From DATDYW01 sp964574865 (GTDB lineage: Bacteria > Patescibacteriota > Minisyncoccia > Phycocordibacterales > JAACPR01), in contig CAZNOT010000002.1 of NCBI GenBank assembly GCA_964574865.1, positions 1 to 54,421 on the forward strand: a stretch of 54,421 bases of DNA, read 5' to 3'. The position numbers and the translations under genes were made by a program. Positions 40,895 to 48,738 of the stretch are shown here, one piece after another. Numbering within the stretch: the stretch's first letter is position 1; each line of letters begins with the position of its first letter. The notes under the pieces were generated by a model. The model was not told the DNA's origin, ran no database searches, and saw only the letters and a program-made list of their open reading frames with translations.

Positions 40895-41980
40895 TCATGG
40901 GTACCGCGCCAGGAACGCGTTGCTCCAGCGGGCATCCTCGGTGACCTCGCGCTTGACCGTGATGAAGCTCGGCGTGACGACCTCGTCGCCGCGGGCGGGC
41001 GTCTCGGCCTCGAGCTTGATGATCCCGGTCGGCTTGAGGAACCGGTCGAGCTCCCACCGCTGGCCGCCCTCGTCGAACACGAACCGAACCTTTTTCACGA
41101 ACGGCGCGTCTCGGTGGGCGTCTCTGGCCTCTCCGAACTCGAACGGGGTGACCACGGCCGACACCTCGGCGCGGACGCCGCTCTCGCCGACCTCGCGCTT
41201 CCACGTGCGGCTGTGCGTGAGGCTGCCGTCCGGGAGCCTCCGACGGCGGTAGCGGCTGCCGTCCGGGAGGTAGAACTGGAAGATCTCTACCTTGACGGGG
41301 CGCCGCTCGGCGAGCGCCGCCTCGTCGTAGGACGTAACCTCGAACCAGCGCTCGATTTCGAGCGGCTCAGGGGTTCCCGTGAACCGGCACGCCGCTTCGA
41401 CCGCCCGCCGCACCTTCTCGGCGAAGGTGCCCCGGTTGTCGATTGGGTAGCGGTGCTCGATGTGCTGGTAGGCGTCGACGAGCAGTTTGTCCCGGCGGCG
41501 CGCTTCCTCTGCTGTCTCGAAGCGTGCCTGGTTGTTCTCTAGGGTGTAGAACGCTTCGGCGCCGTCGGCGGCGGTCGTCAGGTGGATGACGCCCCAGTCG
41601 TCCATCTTGGTGCTCTCAGCTGGACTGAGCGCGGCCATAAGCTTGGCCCAGTCGGCTGGGTCTGTGTAGGCCTTCGCGTCGAGCCAGGTACGGTCGTAAA
41701 TGATCACGACCGGCTGCCCGGCCTCTTCGGCGAGTGACTCGGCGGTCCGCTCGAGCCAGAGAGACTTAACGACCTCGAAGTCGAAAAGGCTCCGCTGGAA
41801 GAGCGAGGTGCCCAGCTTGGGCGGCGACATTCGGTTCAGGATGAGCGCGGTAGCGCCTTCGAAACCGATGATCACCTTGAACCCAGCTTCTTCCAGGCGT
41901 TCGGCGATGGCGATGAGGGCGGTCGTTTTGCCGCCGCAGGGTCCTCCGGTGAGGACAATTCGGTGTATTTTTGTGCTCAT
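40895..41980 (-). CDS. AAA_28-type NTPase fused to a CYTH-like domain
   Basis: A 361-residue protein. The N-terminal P-loop G-G-P-C-G-G-K-T-T is at residues 12-20, with a Walker-B-like V-V-I-I-Y-D-R near 91-97, typical of the AAA_28 group. The C-terminal half (about 205-350) has alternating charged strands, K-V-E-I-F-Q-F-Y-L, the R-Y-R-R-R-R basic run, V-R-F-V-F-D and E-L-D-R-F, like a CYTH/triphosphate tunnel domain. The architecture resembles eukaryotic TTD14-like proteins. It may bind or hydrolyse nucleotides or triphosphates; the substrate is unknown. It is divergent from the glycosyltransferase gene. Confidence 0.8.
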   Translation of the reverse strand: MSTKIHRIVLTGGPCGGKTTALIAIAERLEEAGFKVIIGFEGATALILNRMSPPKLGTSLFQRSLFDFEVVKSLWLERTAESLAEEAGQPVVIIYDRTWLDAKAYTDPADWAKLMAALSPAESTKMDDWGVIHLTTAADGAEAFYTLENNQARFETAEEARRRDKLLVDAYQHIEHRYPIDNRGTFAEKVRRAVEAACRFTGTPEPLEIERWFEVTSYDEAALAERRPVKVEIFQFYLPDGSRYRRRRLPDGSLTHSRTWKREVGESGVRAEVSAVVTPFEFGEARDAHRDAPFVKKVRFVFDEGGQRWELDRFLKPTGIIKLEAETPARGDEVVTPSFITVKREVTEDARWSNAFLARYP

Positions 41981-42031
41981 GTGTTGGGAAGGGTTGTTCC
42001 ACTGGCGAAGCTAGCACGCGCCCTGACCCTC

Positions 42032-42040
42032 TGCTAGATT
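42032..42040 (+). promoter_or_regulatory. Extended -10 box (TGC TAGATT)
   Basis: TAGATT (42035-42040) lies 9 nt before ATG 42050. Confidence 0.55.
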
Positions 42041-42049
42041 CGTTGGGCT

Positions 42050-43651
42050 ATGCCCGAAAACGCCGAAAACGGCGCAGCCGCAGGCTCCCGCGCGGAGCCG
42101 CTCTACCTCCCGGAATCCCTCAAGGCCGGGCGCGCCTCCGACCTGCCGGCCGGGAAAGAACGCCGGCTGTACCGCGCGCTCGAGATTCTGCCGGGGGCGC
42201 TCTCCTGGGGGACGCTCGTCGGGGCGGTCGTGGTCTCGGCGTGGGCGCCGGTCCTCGCGAGCTACCTCATCATCGCCTTCGACCTCTACTGGCTGCTGAA
42301 GACGGTCAACCTGTCGCTGCACCACTACCACAACTGGCGGCGCATGAGGTCGAACGTGGCGCTCGATTGGCAGGCTAAGCTTGCCGCTGATTTTGGCGCG
42401 CGCGCGGCCGACGTGTGGCACCTCGTCCTCCTGCCGTACTACCGGGAAGACGAGGTCGTCGTGCGCGGCACGCTCGAGGCTCTGGCTGGGGCGCGCTACG
42501 ACCTTTCAAAAATTCTCGTCGTCCTGGCGGCCGAGGCGCGCGCCGGCGCGGCGGCCGAAGCTCTTGGCCGGAAGATGGCGGCCGATTTCGGCGGCTGCTT
42601 CGGCGGCTTCTTGCTCTCGGTACACCCGGCCGATCGAGCCGGCGAGATGCCGGGCAAGGGCTCGAACATCTCGTACGCCGCCGAGCGGGCGCGCGCGGAA
42701 ATTCTCTCGCCGCGCGGCCTCGACGAGGCGAAGGTTCTGGTCTCGGCCTTCGACGTCGATACCGTCGCCGGCCCCGACTACTTCAGCTGCCTCACCTGGC
42801 ACTACCTGGGCGACCCGGACCCGAGCACGGCCTCGTTCCAGCCGGTGCCGCTCTACAACAACAACATCTGGCACGTACCGTCCTTCTCTCGGGTGGCGGC
42901 GCTCTCGTCGACGTACTGGCAGATGATCGAGCAGGAACGTCCCGAGCGCCTCGTGACGTTCTCGTCGCACGCGGTGCCGTTCGCGACGCTGCGGAAGGTG
43001 AACTACTGGCAGCGCAACATGGTGTCCGAGGATTCGCGTATTTTCTGGAACCTCTTCTTCGCGCACGGCGGGAACTACCGCGTCGTGCCGATCGCGTACC
43101 CGGTCTCGATGGACGCGAACCTGGGCGCCAACATTTGGCAGACGGCGGTGAACACCTACAAGCAGCACCGCCGGTGGTGCTGGGGATCGGAGAACGTGCC
43201 GTACCTCCTGTACCACCTGCTGCGCCACCCGACGATACCGCTCCGCCGGCGTTTGCGCACCGCGCTCACGCAGCTCGAGGGGTACTGGTCGCTCGCCACG
43301 AACCCGCTCATCATCATGCTCCTCGGCTGGCTGCCTGTAATCCTCGGCGGACGGCGCTTCAACGATTCGGTGCTCGCGTACAATCTGCCGTTCGTGACGA
43401 GCGCGATTATGACCGTCGCGATGGGCGGCCTCGTGCTGTCGGCGGTTATCGGCCTCTCGCTCCTGCCGCCGTACCCGGCGAACATGCCCGGCAAGTTGCG
43501 GCGCTACGCGATGATGACGGTGCAGTGGATTCTCGTGCCGCTCCACATTGTCATCTTCGGGTCTGTCCCGGGGCTCGACGCGCAGACCCGCCTTATGCTG
43601 GGGCGGTACATGGGGTTCTGGGTGACGCCGAAGACGCGGAGCGATAGGTAA
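42050..43651 (+). CDS. Membrane glycosyltransferase, GT2 family
   Basis: A 533-residue protein. Membrane helices at about residues 50-90 precede a GT-A domain (about 120-390) with the metal-binding D-V-D (S-A-F-D-V-D-T near 236-238) and the Q-x-x-R-W-type motif K-Q-H-R-R-W near 371-376. Three to four helices follow (about 415-520). This is the layout of processive synthases such as cellulose or hyaluronan synthase, or of glycan flippase-linked transferases. Product unknown; cell-surface polysaccharide is likely. It has its own -10 box. Confidence 0.85.
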   Translation: MPENAENGAAAGSRAEPLYLPESLKAGRASDLPAGKERRLYRALEILPGALSWGTLVGAVVVSAWAPVLASYLIIAFDLYWLLKTVNLSLHHYHNWRRMRSNVALDWQAKLAADFGARAADVWHLVLLPYYREDEVVVRGTLEALAGARYDLSKILVVLAAEARAGAAAEALGRKMAADFGGCFGGFLLSVHPADRAGEMPGKGSNISYAAERARAEILSPRGLDEAKVLVSAFDVDTVAGPDYFSCLTWHYLGDPDPSTASFQPVPLYNNNIWHVPSFSRVAALSSTYWQMIEQERPERLVTFSSHAVPFATLRKVNYWQRNMVSEDSRIFWNLFFAHGGNYRVVPIAYPVSMDANLGANIWQTAVNTYKQHRRWCWGSENVPYLLYHLLRHPTIPLRRRLRTALTQLEGYWSLATNPLIIMLLGWLPVILGGRRFNDSVLAYNLPFVTSAIMTVAMGGLVLSAVIGLSLLPPYPANMPGKLRRYAMMTVQWILVPLHIVIFGSVPGLDAQTRLMLGRYMGFWVTPKTRSDR

Positions 43652-43713
43652 AAAGTAGCAGGTAAAAAGTTCGGGCCTGGTTTTACTTGTCAGTTTTTAC
43701 CTGTTACTTTTTA
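43649..43713. repeat. AT-rich inverted repeat starting at a stop codon
   Basis: 43649-43668 pairs with 43694-43713 over 20 bp with one G-T wobble. Each arm contains the word GTAAAAAGT or its complement. The first three bases are the TAA stop of the glycosyltransferase, and the right arm includes TACTTT, a possible -10 box for the next gene. It can act as terminator and promoter at once. Confidence 0.8.
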
Positions 43714-43721
43714 CTTCGCCA

Positions 43722-44699
43722 ATGACCCCGCTCTCCCGCGCCCGCCGCAACCTCTACCTCGCCGCGCTCGTGGCGATTTTCGCCGCGCTCACCCCGGTCC
43801 TCATCGGCTACGCGCAGGGCTACCGTTTCTCGGACCTCGGCGACGTGCTGCGCCTCATCAAGACCGGCGGCGTCTACGTCTCGCTCGGCGAGTCTGGCGT
43901 CACCGTCTCGGTCGACGGCGACGAGCGCGAGACGACCTCGTTCATCTCTCGGAACGCGCTCGTGCAGAACCTCTTCGCGGGTAGCTACCGCGTCGCCGTC
44001 TCGAAGCCCGGCTACCAGACGTGGGAGAAGGAGCTCCAGGTGTACCCCGAGCTCGTGACCGAGTGGCGCCCGGCGCTCGTGCCGGACCCGGTGCCGCTCG
44101 TCGAGATCGCGAAGACGCTCCCGGTCGCCACGTCGACCCGCGCCACGGGCACCGTTCCAGCCAAGCCGGCCACGAACCCCGCGTACGCGCCGGCGGCCGC
44201 GCTCTTCGCGCCCGCCGCGACGACCAAGCCGGCGGGGAAGGCGACCACCACGCCCGAGCGCCTCGCCGTCATCGCGACGCTCGCCGAGGCGGGCCGACGC
44301 GACCTCGAGAAGGAGCCGACGCTCAAGGTTTCGGGCGAGACGGGCGCGTGGCTGCGCGGCGGGAGCCTGCGCTTCGCGTGGCTCGGCGACGCCGACGCGA
44401 CGCCGTACTACCTCTGCTCGCCCGAGACGGGCGACGGCCCCGAGGCGGCCTCGGCCGAGAGCTGCGTCGACGAGTCGATCGTCTCGCTCCCGAATCCCGT
44501 CCTCTGGTTCGACTTCGCGCCCGGTCGCGACGACCTCTTCCTCGTCGTCACGAAGACCGGCCTGTGGCTCGTCGAGGCCGACGGCCGCGGCGGCCGCAAC
44601 GCCGCGCTCCTCAAGTCGGGCGACGGCATCGAGGCGCGCGTCTCGGGTTCCGCCGTCGTGCTGCGCCAGGGCGGCCGCTACTGGGAGGTGGAAATTTAG
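43722..44699 (+). CDS. PEGA-domain membrane protein
   Basis: A 325-residue protein with one N-terminal membrane helix (about residues 12-32) and a PEGA domain (about 48-110; V-T-V-S-V-D-G-D-E and Y-R-V-A-V-S-K-P-G-Y-Q-T-W). A Thr/Ala/Pro-rich linker follows, then a beta-rich C-terminal domain (about 195-325). PEGA domains are carbohydrate- or surface-associated. It stands between a glycosyltransferase and pheS. Function unknown. Confidence 0.8.
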   Translation: MTPLSRARRNLYLAALVAIFAALTPVLIGYAQGYRFSDLGDVLRLIKTGGVYVSLGESGVTVSVDGDERETTSFISRNALVQNLFAGSYRVAVSKPGYQTWEKELQVYPELVTEWRPALVPDPVPLVEIAKTLPVATSTRATGTVPAKPATNPAYAPAAALFAPAATTKPAGKATTTPERLAVIATLAEAGRRDLEKEPTLKVSGETGAWLRGGSLRFAWLGDADATPYYLCSPETGDGPEAASAESCVDESIVSLPNPVLWFDFAPGRDDLFLVVTKTGLWLVEADGRGGRNAALLKSGDGIEARVSGSAVVLRQGGRYWEVEI

Positions 44700-44711
44700 C
44701 CGCGCGGGGGC

Positions 44712-44717
44712 TAGTAT
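44712..44717 (+). promoter_or_regulatory. -10 box TAGTAT of pheST
   Basis: TAGTAT lies 9 nt before the pheS ATG. No T-box leader, leader peptide or attenuator fits in the 27 nt between the genes. Confidence 0.55.
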
Positions 44718-44726
44718 TCGCCGCGC

Positions 44727-45530
44727 ATGAGCGAGACGACTCACCCCGGGCACCCGCACCCCGTCTCGCGCGTCCTGGACGAGCTCGTCTCCATTTTCGA
44801 GAGCCTCGGCTTCTCGGTCGCCTCGGGGCCGGAGCTCGAGAACGGCTTCCACAACTTTGACGCGCTCAACGTGCCGAAGGACCACCCGTCCCGCGACATG
44901 CAGGACACCTTCTGGCTCAAGAAGCCCGAGGGGGCGTCGCCGTTCTCGGGCGACCCAGCCGACGCGCCCGCCGAGCTCCTCCGCACGCACACCTCGAGCG
45001 TGCAGGTTCGCTACATGCGGCAGCTCGTCGCCGAGTGCCGCGCGGCGGGGAAGGAGGTGCCACCGTTCCGTATCGTGGCGCCCGGCAAGGTGTACCGCAA
45101 CGAGGCCACCGACCGGACGCACGAGGTGCAGTTCCACCAGCTAGAGGGTCTGTGCGTCGGCCCCGGCGTCTCGCTCGCGAACCTGAAGTGGACTTTGGCC
45201 CGGTTCGCCGAGGGGCTCTTCGGCTCGGGCACCGCGGTGCGCCTGCGCCCGGCGTTCTTCCCGTTCGTCGAGCCGGGTGTGGAGGTAGACGCCTCGTGCG
45301 TTGCCTGCGCCCAGGCGGGCTGCCCGACCTGCAAGGGTACCGGCTGGGTCGAGATTCTGGGCGCCGGCATGGTGCACCCGAAGGTGCTCTCGGCGGTTGG
45401 CATCGACCCGCGGAAGTGCTCGGGCTTCGCGTTCGGCATGGGCGTCGACCGTGTGGCGATGATGCGGTACGGCGTCGACGACGTGCGCCACTTCTACTCG
45501 GGCGATCTGCGCGTGGTCGACCAGTTTTAA
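44727..45530 (+). CDS. pheS: Phenylalanine--tRNA ligase alpha subunit (short form)
   Basis: A 267-residue class II synthetase chain. H-P-x-x-x-x-L-D-E-L near the start, the motif 2 region F-R-I-V-A-P-G-K-V-Y-R-N-E, and motif 3 (F-A-F-G-M-G-V-D-R-V-A-M) are complete. The N-terminal coiled-coil tRNA-binding arm (about 80 residues in E. coli) is missing, and the protein begins almost directly with the catalytic domain. A four-cysteine segment (C-V-A-C and C-P-T-C near residues 192-203) may bind zinc. It is 3 nt ahead of pheT in an operon. Confidence 0.95.
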   Translation: MSETTHPGHPHPVSRVLDELVSIFESLGFSVASGPELENGFHNFDALNVPKDHPSRDMQDTFWLKKPEGASPFSGDPADAPAELLRTHTSSVQVRYMRQLVAECRAAGKEVPPFRIVAPGKVYRNEATDRTHEVQFHQLEGLCVGPGVSLANLKWTLARFAEGLFGSGTAVRLRPAFFPFVEPGVEVDASCVACAQAGCPTCKGTGWVEILGAGMVHPKVLSAVGIDPRKCSGFAFGMGVDRVAMMRYGVDDVRHFYSGDLRVVDQF

Positions 45531-45533
45531 TTT

Positions 45534-47462
45534 ATGAGAATCCCGTACTCCTGGCTCTCAGAAATGTTCGCGGCGCCGCTCCCGGCTCCGAAGGACTTGG
45601 CGCACCTCCTCACGATGCGCTCTTTCGAGATTGAGGGCATCGAGGGCGAGGGTGATGCCTCAGTCATCGAAGCCGACGTGCTGCCGAACCGCGCGCACGA
45701 CTGTCTGGGCCTCCGCTACGTCGCGCGCGAGGTGTCCGCGATTACCGGCGTGGCCCTCAAGAACGAGCCGGAGCCGGCGCTGCCCGAGGGCGCCGCGCCG
45801 TCCGTTTCTATCTCCGTCGAAGACGCGCGCTGCCGCCGCTACGTGATGGTTGAGGTCTCCGGCGTCTCCGTGTCCGAGTCCCCGGTGTGGCTCAAGGAGA
45901 AAATCGCCGCGATGGGGCAGCGCTCGATCAACTCGGTCGTGGACGCCTCGAACTTGGTGCTCTTCCTCGAGAACCAGCCGACGCACGCGTTCGACGCGGA
46001 CAAGGTGAAGGGGGCGATCCGCGTGCGTGCCTCGGCGGAGGGCGAGCGGATGACGACGCTCGACGGCCGCGACCTCGCGCTCGATCCGGGCACGCTCGTC
46101 ATCGCCGACGACGAGGGGCCGCTCGCGATCGCCGGCGTGAAGGGCGGCAACCGCTCGGGCGTCTCGGCCTCGACGACGCGCGTCTACCTCGAGTCCGCGA
46201 ACTTCGATCCGGTCACCGTCCGCAAGGCCGGCCAGCGCTACGACCTGCGCACCGATTCCTCGAAGCGCTTCGAGGTCGAGATTACGCCCGAGCTCGCCGC
46301 GCGCGGCATGGCCCGCCTGGTGGACACGCTGCGCGAGGTGGCGGCGGGGGACGGGTTCGCCGTCTCCGGCGCCCTCGATCACTACCCGCGCCGCGCGCAT
46401 CCGTACCGGACGGGCGTTTCGGCCTCGGAGGCCTCCGCGCTCCTCGGCCGCCCGGTCACCTTGGCCGAGGCGAAGCGCGCGCTCGAATCTTTGGGCTGCG
46501 AGACCCGCGAGCTCGCGAACCCGGCCGCCCGCATCCTCGAGGTCGCCGCCGCGGCGGTCGGCAAGCCGTACAGGTACGGCGCCTCGGTGCTCTACGACGC
46601 GCCGAGCGCGTTCGACTGCTCGTCGCTCGCGGCCTACGCGTGCGCCGAGGCGGGGCTCTCCGCGCCGCGCATCACGGTCGACCAGTTCGCGTGGGGCCGC
46701 GAGGTTTCTGAAGCCGAGCTCCAGCCGGGCGACCTCGTCTTCTCGTGCGTCGGCGGCGCGGTGCGGCGCGCGCCGCAGCGTGCGACCTTGGAGTACGCGC
46801 GCGGCTCGAAAGTTGCGACGCCGGACGACTGCGGCGTAGACCACTGCGGCGTTTACGCCGGCGACGGCGAGGTGATTCACGCTACTTCGAACGGTGGCGA
46901 CATTGTGAAGCGCGAGAAACTCGCCGAGAGCGGGCAGTTCAAGAAGGTTGTCGGCTACCGCCGCGCCGCGCTCCGCGACGAGCCGCGGCTGGTGGCGACC
47001 GTGCCGCCCGAGCGCCTCGACCTGCGCGCGCCGGAAGATTTGATNNNNNNNNNNNNNNNNNNNNNNNNNNNNNNNNNNNNNNNNNNNNNNNNNNNNNNNN
47101 NNNNNNNNNNNNNNNNNNNNNNNNNNNNNNNNNNNNNNNNNNNNCCGGCCTCCCACCGCTTCACCCCGCTCTCGCCCTACCCGTACTCCGCCCGCGACGT
47201 CGCGGTTTGGGTGCCGGGGGAGGGTGGCAAGGAGGCTGAAGTTGCGGGCGTGATTCGCGCCGCGGCTGGCCCGCTCCTCGTGAAGCTCTACAAGTTCGAC
47301 GAGTTCACCAAGCCCGGGAAGGACGACGTGCCGACCCGCACCTCCTACGGTTTCCGCCTCATCCTTCAGGCTTCCGATCGCACGCTCTCGGACGTCGAGA
47401 TCGCCGCGGCGACCGACGCGGCCTACGCGGCGCTGCGCGCGCAGGGCTGGGAGATTCGCTAG
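45534..47462 (+). CDS. pheT: PheT (Phe-tRNA ligase beta) with inserted NlpC/P60 domain, gap inside
   Basis: The frame encodes a beta subunit that lacks the N-terminal EMAP/tRNA_bind domain. The B3/B4 editing-type region is present (about residues 90-270). B5 starts at about 289 (H-P-Y-R-T-G) and reaches G-C-E-T-R-E at about 327. It is then interrupted by an NlpC/P60 domain (about 334-475) with Cys362 (F-D-C-S-S), His437 (D-H-C-G-V-Y) and His449 (V-I-H-A-T-S), the complete triad. B5 resumes at about 482 (L-V-A-T-V-P-P-E-R-L-D-L). A 100-N gap (47045-47144) replaces the core; the C-terminal FDX-ACB domain follows. The true protein is longer than the 642 residues drawn here. Confidence 0.85.
   Translation: MRIPYSWLSEMFAAPLPAPKDLAHLLTMRSFEIEGIEGEGDASVIEADVLPNRAHDCLGLRYVAREVSAITGVALKNEPEPALPEGAAPSVSISVEDARCRRYVMVEVSGVSVSESPVWLKEKIAAMGQRSINSVVDASNLVLFLENQPTHAFDADKVKGAIRVRASAEGERMTTLDGRDLALDPGTLVIADDEGPLAIAGVKGGNRSGVSASTTRVYLESANFDPVTVRKAGQRYDLRTDSSKRFEVEITPELAARGMARLVDTLREVAAGDGFAVSGALDHYPRRAHPYRTGVSASEASALLGRPVTLAEAKRALESLGCETRELANPAARILEVAAAAVGKPYRYGASVLYDAPSAFDCSSLAAYACAEAGLSAPRITVDQFAWGREVSEAELQPGDLVFSCVGGAVRRAPQRATLEYARGSKVATPDDCGVDHCGVYAGDGEVIHATSNGGDIVKREKLAESGQFKKVVGYRRAALRDEPRLVATVPPERLDLRAPEDLXXXXXXXXXXXXXXXXXXXXXXXXXXXXXXXXXXPASHRFTPLSPYPYSARDVAVWVPGEGGKEAEVAGVIRAAAGPLLVKLYKFDEFTKPGKDDVPTRTSYGFRLILQASDRTLSDVEIAAATDAAYAALRAQGWEIR
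47045..47144. other. Assembly gap (100 N) inside pheT
   Basis: Exactly 100 N, the usual placeholder for unknown length. The missing part should hold the end of B5 and the catalytic-like core of PheT, about 200 residues, so the real gap is probably near 600 bp. That the frame stays open across it is a coincidence of the placeholder length. Confidence 0.9.
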
Positions 47463-47487
47463 GCGCGGCTGTCGCGCAAAAAGAAAA

Positions 47488-47514
47488 GCCGCGTCCCGAG
47501 AGAGGGGGCGCGGC
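47488..47514 (-). terminator. Intrinsic terminator (minus strand)
   Basis: GCCGCG (47488-47493) pairs with CGCGGC (47509-47514), extended inward by CCC/GGG. On the minus strand TTTTCTTTTT follows. It ends the small membrane-protein gene. Confidence 0.8.
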
Positions 47515-47523
47515 CGACTTTTC

Positions 47524-47760
47524 CTACTTCGCCCCAGGCTTGGCTGTTCGGCTGCCGAACCTTCGGTCGAAAAGCCAGACGCCGCCGTTGAGGATCCACG
47601 AGGCAGGCCCGTAGAGGAACATGCGGCGCTTGAATGCCGCCTGGTCCATTTGGGCCCAGCGGCCAAGGGTGTACTCGGCGTAGGCGAAGGCGCCGCCGAG
47701 CACGGCCCACACGCCGAGGATTTTGAGCACCCAGAAGAGTGCGGTCAGTAGTAGCACCAT
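47524..47760 (-). CDS. Small membrane protein with classical promoter and Shine-Dalgarno
   Basis: A 78-residue protein beginning M-V-L-L-L-T-A-L-F-W. It has one or two membrane helices (about residues 3-28 and perhaps 45-62) and a basic tail. Unlike most genes here it has an AAAGGAG Shine-Dalgarno (47770-47776) 9 nt before the ATG and a full -35/-10 promoter, which also decides the start. An in-frame ATG at 47811 lies inside the -35 box and is excluded. Function unknown; high expression is likely. Confidence 0.75.
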   Translation of the reverse strand: MVLLLTALFWVLKILGVWAVLGGAFAYAEYTLGRWAQMDQAAFKRRMFLYGPASWILNGGVWLFDRRFGSRTAKPGAK

Positions 47761-47782
47761 GGGATTGTTCTCCTTTGACGCT

Positions 47783-47811
47783 TTTGTACGCCTATCGTCT
47801 GATTGTGTCAA
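47783..47811 (-). promoter_or_regulatory. Classical promoter TTGACA-N17-TACAAA
   Basis: -35 TTGACA at 47806-47811 and -10 TACAAA at 47783-47788 (minus strand), spaced by 17 nt. It leaves a leader of about 15-17 nt that contains the Shine-Dalgarno sequence. Confidence 0.8.
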
Positions 47812-47853
47812 TCGTCTTGCGGGTCGGGCGCGGTCGCGCCAGAATCACCCGAC

Positions 47854-48429
47854 ATGAAAGGCCCGTACTTCTCGCAGTGGCGGCACGTTTCGGACGAGGC
47901 GTGGCGCCCGCGCGCGTGCGGCTTGGCCTGCGCCGCGATGGTGCTCGGCGCGCACGGTCTCAGCGCGGCGCCGGACGAGCTCCTCGCCGAGGCCCGCGCC
48001 ATGACCGGCCACCTAGCCTGGACGGAAGCCGGCATGCCCCACGCGGCGCTCTGCGCCATTCTCCGCAACCGCGGCCTCCACGGCTACCACGAAGAGTTTC
48101 GCGGCCGCCGGTTCGACCACGTCTCGGGGGAGTGGCGCGATGACCTCCACCTCGACCGCGCGCACCTCGACTACGGCCTCGCCAAGATTCGCGCGGCGGT
48201 CTCGCGCGGCGAGCCGGTCATCGCCTCGGTGTCCGCCAAGTTCCGCACGAACGAGGAGGGGCACCTGGTGGTGGTGACGGACGTCACCGAGGGCGGGCTC
48301 ACGGTCAATGACCCGGACGACCGCTCCGGGACGGGGGAGGCTATCTTCGTGCCCGACGACCGTTTCGAGGAATACTTCCGCCGCTTCGCGGTCTTCGCGG
48401 GGAAAGGAGGGGCAGAAAGGAAAAAATAA
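47854..48429 (+). CDS. C39-like cysteine peptidase domain protein
   Basis: A 191-residue protein of the papain-like C39 fold. The expected nucleophile is Cys22 in R-P-R-A-C-G-L-A-C-A-A-M (either Cys22 or Cys26), His137 is in E-G-H-L-V-V-V-T-D-V, and the Asp is in V-N-D-P-D-D. No signal peptide and no transporter are attached, so it is not a classical bacteriocin exporter. It may be a free cytoplasmic or leaderless-exported peptidase of the C39_2 group. A CAGAAT -10 box lies 8 nt before the ATG. A large perfect hairpin follows the gene. Confidence 0.75.
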   Translation: MKGPYFSQWRHVSDEAWRPRACGLACAAMVLGAHGLSAAPDELLAEARAMTGHLAWTEAGMPHAALCAILRNRGLHGYHEEFRGRRFDHVSGEWRDDLHLDRAHLDYGLAKIRAAVSRGEPVIASVSAKFRTNEEGHLVVVTDVTEGGLTVNDPDDRSGTGEAIFVPDDRFEEYFRRFAVFAGKGGAERKK

Positions 48430-48452
48430 AAAACAGAAAGTTCTCGAGAGGT

Positions 48453-48498
48453 GCCCCGGCGCAAGCTCAGCCCGAGCGGGCTGAGCTTGCGCCGGGGC
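48453..48498. repeat. Perfect 21-bp hairpin after the peptidase gene
   Basis: 48453-48473 pairs perfectly with 48478-48498 around a GAGC loop. There is no T-run on either side, so it is not a textbook terminator. It is one of the most stable stems in the window and could protect the mRNA 3' end or be a REP-like repeat. Confidence 0.85.
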
Positions 48499-48511
48499 GC
48501 GGTTGCCTCAA

Positions 48512-48732
48512 AAAGGAAAAGACCGTCCGGCGCAGCGCGCGGACGGTCAGAAAATTAAGCCTGGAGCTTGGTCTGTACCCTCAGTCTCCAGGCACGCCGG
48601 GTGGCGTCTCGAAGTATTGATCCCAGTTTTCCCTCACGCGAGAACTTCTGCCCTGGAGCCACCGCAACGACAGAGCGGTGGCCTTGGGCCAGAAGCGCGC
48701 GAACGGTACTTCGCAGGAGGCCATCAACCTTC
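48512..48732 (-). ncRNA. Probable structured small RNA upstream of gyrB
   Basis: The minus strand has a strong promoter, about 220 nt of sequence able to fold into several stems, and an intrinsic terminator. Visible stems include GCCACCGC/GCGGTGGC as a terminal hairpin, extended by CTTCTG and CCC with GGG and CAGAAG; CGAAGTA/TACTTCG closing an open bubble; and GCCTGGAG/CTCCAGGC as a separate 3' hairpin. A closing stem, a bubble and a terminal hairpin recall 6S RNA, but conserved signatures of 6S, RNase P, SRP or tmRNA were not recognised. A 30-codon frame on this strand looks incidental. Confidence 0.6.
48521..48548 (-). terminator. Intrinsic terminator of the small RNA
   Basis: GACCGTCC (48521-48528) pairs with GGACGGTC (48541-48548), with more pairing inside. 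On the minus strand TTTTCCTTTTT follows. Confidence 0.75.
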
Positions 48733-48738
48733 GGTGAA

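Noticed and set aside
46533..46960. NlpC/P60 in pheT as an assembly chimera or a separate overlapping gene
   Set aside because: Both B5 halves and the insert are in one continuous frame in unbroken sequence, and the N gap lies after the resumed B5; composition is uniform.
48512..48732. Naming the small RNA as 6S, RNase P, SRP or tmRNA
   Set aside because: None of the conserved sequence signatures was found by eye; only a general resemblance to a 6S fold, so the class is left open.
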